Shown piece by piece: positions 59,757 to 64,000 of a stretch of DNA of 64,000 nt. The position numbers were made by a program, and so were the translations under genes. Within the stretch, counting starts at the first letter, position 1. Every line of letters begins with the position of its first letter. The stretch lies in assembly GCF_002982315.1 (NCBI RefSeq), contig NZ_MWZD01000016.1, positions 1-64,000 of the forward strand, written 5' to 3'. Source of the stretch: Leucobacter massiliensis. Its GTDB lineage: Bacteria; Actinomycetota; Actinomycetes; Actinomycetales; Microbacteriaceae. The notes under the pieces are model-generated. The model searched no databases. It was not told the origin of the DNA and saw only the letters and a program-made list of their open reading frames with translations.

Positions 59757-60031
59757 TGACGGGCGGGGTGATCGGAGCGTTCGCGTGCGGGGCCGTCGCC
59801 GCGGTGGGCGGGCCGCTGCCGGGCGGGATCCTGCTTCCGCAGGAGATCCTGGAGACGACCTGGTTCAGCGTGCTGGCGACCTTCGTGGCGTTGAACACGG
59901 TGGCCTACGTGGTGGTGTCGATCGTGAAGATCCTGCCGGCGGTGCGGATCTTCTCCCGGCGCGGGGGACGCAACCGCCGCGCCGAGACCCGCAGCATCTA
60001 CCCGGACGGCGGACCGCCCGCGGCCGGGTGA
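59753..60031 (+). CDS. Small membrane protein partnered with the GT2 gene
   Basis: 92 residues from ATG 59753, overlapping the GT2 stop (ATGA). An N-terminal stretch GGVIGAFACGAVAAVGG and TTWFSVLATFVALNTVAYVVVSIVKIL are two hydrophobic segments, and the C-terminus is basic (RRGGRNRRAETR). I do not recognise the family. The tight coupling implies it helps the glycosyltransferase, as accessory subunits do in polysaccharide synthesis. Confidence 0.75.
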   Translation: MMTGGVIGAFACGAVAAVGGPLPGGILLPQEILETTWFSVLATFVALNTVAYVVVSIVKILPAVRIFSRRGGRNRRAETRSIYPDGGPPAAG

Positions 60032-60045
60032 GGAGCGGGCGCCGC

Positions 60046-60095
60046 GGCGCGGATCGTGCCGCTCGGCCGTGGTGCGGATCGTGCCGCTGGGCCGC
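60046..60095. repeat. 25-bp tandem repeat, two copies
   Basis: The 25-bp unit, spelled with the core GCGGATCGTGCCGCT, occurs at 60046-60070 and 60071-60095 with a few substitutions, and a partial third copy follows. It lies in the gap between the small membrane protein and the DUF4916 gene. Confidence 0.6.
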
Positions 60096-60148
60096 GGCGC
60101 GCCCCTGGGCTGCGGGACGCTCTCGCCGCCGGATGCGAGAATGACTTC

Positions 60149-60724
60149 ATGAGCATCGACACCGCCGAGTTGCCTGAGCCCGAGGGTCCCGAGGACCGTC
60201 CGACTCCGCCGGGGAACCCGGGGTGGCTGAGCGACGACGAACTGCGCTTCGTGCGGGGGAGGCTGCCGGTCGTGTACGTCGAGGCGGTGCCGGTGCGCCT
60301 CGATGGGCTGGGGCAGGTCACGGAGGTGGGGCTGCTGCTGCGGAGCACCCCTGAGGGGGTGATGACGCGCACGCTCGTCTCGGGCCGGGTGCGCTTCGGG
60401 GAGCCGCTGCGTGAGGCGCTGTTCCGCCACCTCGAGAACGACCTCGGTCCGATGGCGTTTCCGCAGATGCCGGCCGAGCTGGTGCCGGCGCAGATCGCCG
60501 AGTACTTCCCGATGCCGGGCATCTCGCACTACGTCGACGAGCGTCAGCACGCGGTGTCCCTCGTCTATGTGGTGCCGGTCACGGGCACCTGCAGCCCGCG
60601 CCAGGACGCGCTGGAGGTGAGCTGGATGTCGCCCGAGGAGGCGCTCTCCCCGCAGGTGCTCGACGAGCTTCCCGGCGGTCGCGGCGTGCTGCTGCGGCAG
60701 CTGCTCTCCGCTCTCGGCTGCTGA
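60149..60724 (+). CDS. DUF4916 Nudix-like hydrolase family protein
   Basis: 191 residues. PGWLSDDELRFVRGRLPVVYVEAVPVRLDGLGQVTEVGLLLR is the DUF4916 start, followed by a degenerate Nudix box (GRVRFGEPLREALFRHLENDLGP) in which not all acidic residues survive, so catalysis is doubtful. It is widespread in actinobacteria and functionally unknown. GAGAAT six bases before ATG 60149 resembles the leaderless pattern. Confidence 0.8.
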   Translation: MSIDTAELPEPEGPEDRPTPPGNPGWLSDDELRFVRGRLPVVYVEAVPVRLDGLGQVTEVGLLLRSTPEGVMTRTLVSGRVRFGEPLREALFRHLENDLGPMAFPQMPAELVPAQIAEYFPMPGISHYVDERQHAVSLVYVVPVTGTCSPRQDALEVSWMSPEEALSPQVLDELPGGRGVLLRQLLSALGC

Positions 60725-60775
60725 AGCGGCGCGCAGTCCGCCCGCCGATCGCGCCGCGGCGGAGCCGGCTGCGGT

Positions 60776-61234
60776 TCAGACGTCCGCGCGGCGGCGCCAG
60801 GCGATGAGGTGGGCCTCCGAGAAGCCGCGGGCGCAGCGCGCGCACGAGGCGGGCCGGGTGGGGCGGCGGAAGCGGTAGTGCGCGTGCCCGGCGGGGCAGC
60901 TGCCCACCCAGGGCGCGCGCTCGTGGGCGATGTCGCCGTCGTGGGTGCGCCCGCCCGCATATCCGATCTCGGCGGCGATGCGCTTCCACCGCGGGCCGTG
61001 CCCGGCCGACGGCCCCGCGAGCGCGTGGGCGACCTCGTGCAGCAGCACCTGGTGGATCTCGTCGTCCTCGAACCTCGCGGCGAGATAGCGCGACACGGTG
61101 ATCCGCCGCTCCGCGTAGTTGCACAGCCCGGCCCGGCGCTTGGCGTGGTCGAAGCCGAAGCTCCACTCCGCCGGGTCGAGGTGCATGCGGATCAGGGCCT
61201 CGGCCCACACGCGCACGCGATCCAGCTCAGCCAC
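60776..61234 (-). CDS. SprT-like zinc metalloprotease-type protein
   Basis: 152 residues from GTG 61234. HEVAH (residues 66-70) is the HExxH metal motif in VLLHEVAHALAGPSAGHGPRWK, the SprT pattern. C-terminal Cys residues (GSCPAGH and ASCARCARG) are a zinc-ribbon-like pair. SprT-like proteins are related to Spartan, which acts on DNA-protein crosslinks, but bacterial members are uncharacterised. The start overlaps the stop of the spermidine-synthase-like gene by 8 bp, so the two are coupled. Confidence 0.85.
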   Translation of the reverse strand: MAELDRVRVWAEALIRMHLDPAEWSFGFDHAKRRAGLCNYAERRITVSRYLAARFEDDEIHQVLLHEVAHALAGPSAGHGPRWKRIAAEIGYAGGRTHDGDIAHERAPWVGSCPAGHAHYRFRRPTRPASCARCARGFSEAHLIAWRRRADV

Positions 61235-62090
61235 GGTCGAAGAGCTCGCGGGCGGGTGCGGGGGAGTCGACCGCGTTCGCGTCGGTGACCGGCCTCGCAC
61301 CGCGCAGCAACTCGCCGAGCTCGCGGCCGGCGAGCATGCGTGCCGGGTGCGGGCCGCCGGCGAGCAGCCGGGGCAGCCAGTCGAGCGCGCCCTGCGGCTC
61401 ATTCGAGGCGACGAAGACCACATTGCCGAAGCGACGCCCCTTGAGTACCTGGGGCTCGGCGATCGCCGCGACCTCGGGGAAGAGGCTCGCGAGCGTGGCG
61501 GCCTGCCCGCGCACGAAGGGCAGTCCGGCGCCGTCGGCGGCGTTCACCGCGACCACGCCGCCGGGGGCGAGCAGCGGGCGCAGCAGCTCGTAGAACTCGA
61601 CGCTCGAGACGTGGGCGGGCGTGCGGTCGCCGGCGAAGATGTCGACGACGACGAGGTCCATGGCGCCGCGCATCCCCTCGGGCAGCCGTCCCAGCACCGC
61701 GCGCGCATCGCCGCGCCGCACGCGGATGCTCGCGCGCTTCGGCAGGGGAGCGGCCTCGCGCACGAGGTCGACGAGCGCGCCCTCCAGCTCGATCACCTGC
61801 TGGCGGCTGCCGGGCCTGGTCGCCTCCACGTAGCGGGGCAGCGTGAAGGCGCCGCCGCCGAGGTGCAGCGCCGAGATGGGCTGACCGGGGGTGCGGAAGA
61901 GATCGATGACGTGCCCGATGCGGCGCACGTACTCGAAGAACAGCTCCGAGGGGTCGCGGAGGTTGACGTGCGACTGGGGGGTGCCGTCGACGAGCAGCTG
62001 CACCGCGCCGGGGACCCAGCGGTCCTCCTCGATCACGGCGCTGAGGCCGGAGCTCAGCGTGATCGGATCCGGCAGTCTCACGCCCGCCAC
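61227..62090 (-). CDS. Spermidine-synthase-like methyltransferase-fold protein
   Basis: 287 residues. ALHLGGGAFTLPRYVEATRPGSRQQVIELEGALVDLVREAAPL is the SAM-type Rossmann motif of the spermidine/spermine synthase family, and MDLVVVDIFAGDRTPAHVSSVEFYELLRPLLAPGGVVAVN continues it. It lacks an obvious decarboxy-SAM tail pocket, so true polyamine synthesis is uncertain; many actinobacterial copies are unassigned. It overlaps the SprT-like gene by 8 bp. Confidence 0.8.
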   Translation of the reverse strand: MAGVRLPDPITLSSGLSAVIEEDRWVPGAVQLLVDGTPQSHVNLRDPSELFFEYVRRIGHVIDLFRTPGQPISALHLGGGAFTLPRYVEATRPGSRQQVIELEGALVDLVREAAPLPKRASIRVRRGDARAVLGRLPEGMRGAMDLVVVDIFAGDRTPAHVSSVEFYELLRPLLAPGGVVAVNAADGAGLPFVRGQAATLASLFPEVAAIAEPQVLKGRRFGNVVFVASNEPQGALDWLPRLLAGGPHPARMLAGRELGELLRGARPVTDANAVDSPAPARELFDRG

Positions 62091-62139
62091 TCCGTAACGC
62101 GGGGCCGGGCGCCGCTCTTCGAGATCATGGCACCCGACT

Positions 62140-62835
62140 CTACGCCATGCGGGCGGGGGCGGAGGGCGCCCGCCGGTACCACAGCCACCGGGCGATCACC
62201 GCGGCGCAGGCGCCGAGCACCGCGCCCGCCAGCACGTCGCTCGCCCAGTGCACGTGCAGGGCGGTGCGGCTCCACATCATGAGCAGGATCCAGCACGCGG
62301 CGGCGACCGCGGCTCCCCGGGCGGCGCGCCCGCCGAGCTCACGCCAGCCGGCGACGATCAGTGCGAGCGAGACGGCGAGGGCGGCCGCCCCCATCGAGTG
62401 CCCCGAGGGGTAGGAGGAGCCGTGGGAGTCGTACAGCTGATCCCAGGGACGCGTGCGCAGCACGGTCGCCTTGAGCGTCTCGGAGAGGAGCACGCCGAGG
62501 AGCATCGCGGTCGCCAGCGCTGCGGCGTCGCGTGCACGCCGCAGCGCGAGCAGCAGCGCGCACGCGATGGCCGCGCAGGCGGCGGCGCCGGCGGAGCCGC
62601 CGACCTGCGCCATGAACACGGCCACCGCGGACGCTGCGCCGCCCGGCGTCACCGCAGCGCTCGCGTGCCACCACTCGTCGAGGCCGAGGGGGCCGGAGTG
62701 CGCGAAGCGCAGGAAGAGGCCGAAGCCCGCGACGGCGACGATCCCGAGCACCGCCCAGGGCACGGCGCCGCGCAGTGCGGCGCCTCCCGGCTGGCGGCTG
62801 CCGGCGCCGGGACGCTGGTGCGGGTTCGGCGGCAT
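62140..62835 (-). CDS. PAP2 family phosphatase
   Basis: 231 residues with five to six membrane segments. All PAP2 motifs are visible: KATVLRTRP (K-x6-RP, 122-130), PSGH (143-146) and SRTALHVHWASD (189-200). The enzyme removes phosphate from a lipid phosphate or from undecaprenyl diphosphate. TAGCTT at 62842-62847 (minus), six bases before ATG 62835, suggests a leaderless start. It diverges from rpoB. Two blocks near the N-terminus are Pro/Gly-rich. Confidence 0.9.
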   Translation of the reverse strand: MPPNPHQRPGAGSRQPGGAALRGAVPWAVLGIVAVAGFGLFLRFAHSGPLGLDEWWHASAAVTPGGAASAVAVFMAQVGGSAGAAACAAIACALLLALRRARDAAALATAMLLGVLLSETLKATVLRTRPWDQLYDSHGSSYPSGHSMGAAALAVSLALIVAGWRELGGRAARGAAVAAACWILLMMWSRTALHVHWASDVLAGAVLGACAAVIARWLWYRRAPSAPARMA

Positions 62836-62896
62836 TCCCCCAAGCTACCCGGATCGTCCCTGGGAAAGCCCGTGCCGTCCGGCTCTCGCACCATGC

Positions 62897-62925
62897 TGGA
62901 CATCCCATAACGATGGTGTTACAGT
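62897..62925 (+). promoter_or_regulatory. rpoB promoter
   Basis: TGGACA (62897-62902) is one change from TTGACA. Exactly 17 bp later TACAGT (62920-62925) has the TG extended -10 element (TGTTACAGT). The predicted start is near 62932, leaving a ~147-base leader before the rpoB start. It is a strong-looking vegetative promoter. Confidence 0.65.
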
Positions 62926-63078
62926 TGATAGTTGCACTACGGACACCACCATGCCTGCAAATAGCGGTAGGCCACGGGAGCTGGCGCGCAAGCGCAGATG
63001 AGCCTCGACCGCGTGATCCGATGCAATTCTCGCAAGACCAGGTCAACCGGCCCGACGGGGCCCACGGAGGTAGTTTCC

Positions 63079-64000
63079 TTGGCTGCTGCGCGCAACGCAT
63101 CGTCAACCCATAACCCGAAGAACGGCCGCGATCACCAGCGGCTCTCGTTCGCCAAGATTTCCGACACGCTGTCGGTGCCGAATCTGCTGGCGCTGCAGCT
63201 CGAGAGCTTCGACTGGCTCGTCGGCAACGACGCGTGGAAGGAGCGCGTCAAGCAGGCACAGGCCGAGGGGCGCGACGACATCGCGCTGAAGAGCGGCCTG
63301 GAGGAGATCTTCGACGAGATCTCCCCCATCGAGGACAACGCCGGCACCATGCAGCTGTCCTTCGAGAACCCGATCCTCGACGAGCAGAAGTTCACCATCG
63401 AGGAGTGCAAGGAGCGCGGCAAGACCTACGCCGCGCCGCTCTACGTCGAGGCGGCGTTCTACAACACCGAGACGCAGGTGCTCAAGAGCCAGACGGTCTA
63501 CATGGGCGATTTCCCCATCATGACCGACAAGGGCACCTTCATCATCAACGGCACCGAGCGCGTCATCGTGTCGCAGCTCGTGCGCAGCCCGGGCGTCTAC
63601 TTCGAGCGCGCCCAGGAGAAGACGAGCGACAAGGACGTCTTCACCGCCCGCGTGATCCCGAGCCGCGGCGCATGGCTGGAGTTCGAGGTCGACAAGCGCG
63701 ACCAGGTGGGCGTGCGCATCGACCGCAAGCGCAAGCAGTCCGTCACGGTCTTCCTGAAGGCGCTCGGCATGACCAGCGAGGAGATCCTCGAGGAGTTCGC
63801 CGGCTACGAGTCGATCGCCCTGACGCTGGAGAAGGACGGCATCCTCACCCAGGAGGAGGCGCTCAAGGACATCTACCGCAAGCAGCGCCCGGGCGAGCAG
63901 GTCGCCATCGAGGCGGCGCGTGCGCTCCTCGACAACAGCTACTTCAACGAGAAGCGCTACGACCTCGCGAAGGTCGGCCGCTACAAGATCAACCGCAAGC
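63079..64000 (+). CDS. rpoB: DNA-directed RNA polymerase beta subunit, 5' part
   Basis: The frame starts at TTG 63079 with a well-placed GGAGGT at 63066-63071, seven bases upstream. It reads [46 protein letters not shown]..., then [25 protein letters not shown], the well-known beta-subunit N-terminal protrusion and lobe. 307 codons are visible and the gene runs off the end of the window. It encodes the catalytic beta subunit; the rifampicin region lies beyond the window. Confidence 0.97.
   Translation, partial: MAAARNASSTHNPKNGRDHQRLSFAKISDTLSVPNLLALQLESFDWLVGNDAWKERVKQAQAEGRDDIALKSGLEEIFDEISPIEDNAGTMQLSFENPILDEQKFTIEECKERGKTYAAPLYVEAAFYNTETQVLKSQTVYMGDFPIMTDKGTFIINGTERVIVSQLVRSPGVYFERAQEKTSDKDVFTARVIPSRGAWLEFEVDKRDQVGVRIDRKRKQSVTVFLKALGMTSEEILEEFAGYESIALTLEKDGILTQEEALKDIYRKQRPGEQVAIEAARALLDNSYFNEKRYDLAKVGRYKINRK

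Noticed and set aside
63132-63422. 96-residue minus-strand frame inside rpoB
   Set aside because: Antisense to strongly conserved rpoB sequence and without a ribosome site.

Overview
The window is a very GC-rich chromosomal segment from an actinobacterium. Mycothione reductase, LAxTG/LPxTG wall proteins, a DUF7882-type and a DUF6098-type protein, a complete mevalonate operon and many leaderless-looking starts together suggest the family Microbacteriaceae. Leucobacter or a close relative is my best guess, but it is inferred from gene content only. Nothing in the window is clearly phage, plasmid, insertion sequence or CRISPR. The first ~204 bases are not genomic: they hold poly-A/poly-T runs and degenerate copies of a Nextera transposase adapter, and they cut off the first gene.

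Layout. 0.2-7.4 kb: a truncated GNAT gene, an LLM-type flavin oxidoreductase, an ABC export pair (ATPase plus FtsX-like permease), two aminopeptidases (M17 and M18) and a small conserved-looking protein. 7.5-7.9 kb: tRNA-Glu, tRNA-Asp and tRNA-Phe with a promoter and terminators. 8-11 kb: a ClbS-like protein, a DUF6098 protein, a minimal solute-binding lipoprotein overlapping a CDF cation transporter, and a DksA-type zinc-finger protein. 11-22 kb: three sortase-anchored surface proteins. These are a thioester adhesin, a 1060-residue wall protein and a 1880-residue fibronectin-type III giant. The last two diverge from a 357-bp region that carries two mirrored arrays of 11-12-bp-spaced TCACCC repeats. 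22-34 kb: photolyase, GGDEF protein, GNAT fusion, AraC regulator, MMPL transporter, SelO, SDR, DJ-1/PfpI and small proteins.

34-41 kb: a four-gene catabolic operon (amidohydrolase, MHS-family permease, ThDP enzyme, 2-hydroxyacid dehydrogenase) divergent from an Lrp/AsnC regulator with an inverted-repeat operator at its start. 41.6-51 kb: mevalonate operon mvaK1-mvaD-mvaK2-fni-mvaA-mvaS, followed by a PlsC-type acyltransferase and an FAD dehydrogenase; it converts acetoacetyl-CoA plus acetyl-CoA to IPP/DMAPP. 51-56 kb: a four-gene osmoprotectant (OpuC/ProU-like) ABC importer and mycothione reductase. 56-63 kb: Nudix, VanY-like carboxypeptidase, nitrilase-fold hydrolase, processive glycosyltransferase with a small membrane partner, DUF4916, SprT-like, spermidine-synthase-like and PAP2 proteins. 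The window ends inside rpoB.

Most genes look like ordinary chromosomal content. The parts most worth a second look are the surface-protein locus with its repeat arrays and six-fold C-terminal repeat domain, the uncharacterised catabolic operon and its operator, the GNAT-ESFPGSDPP fusion, and the consistent -10-like hexamer 6-7 nt before the start codons of about a dozen genes.
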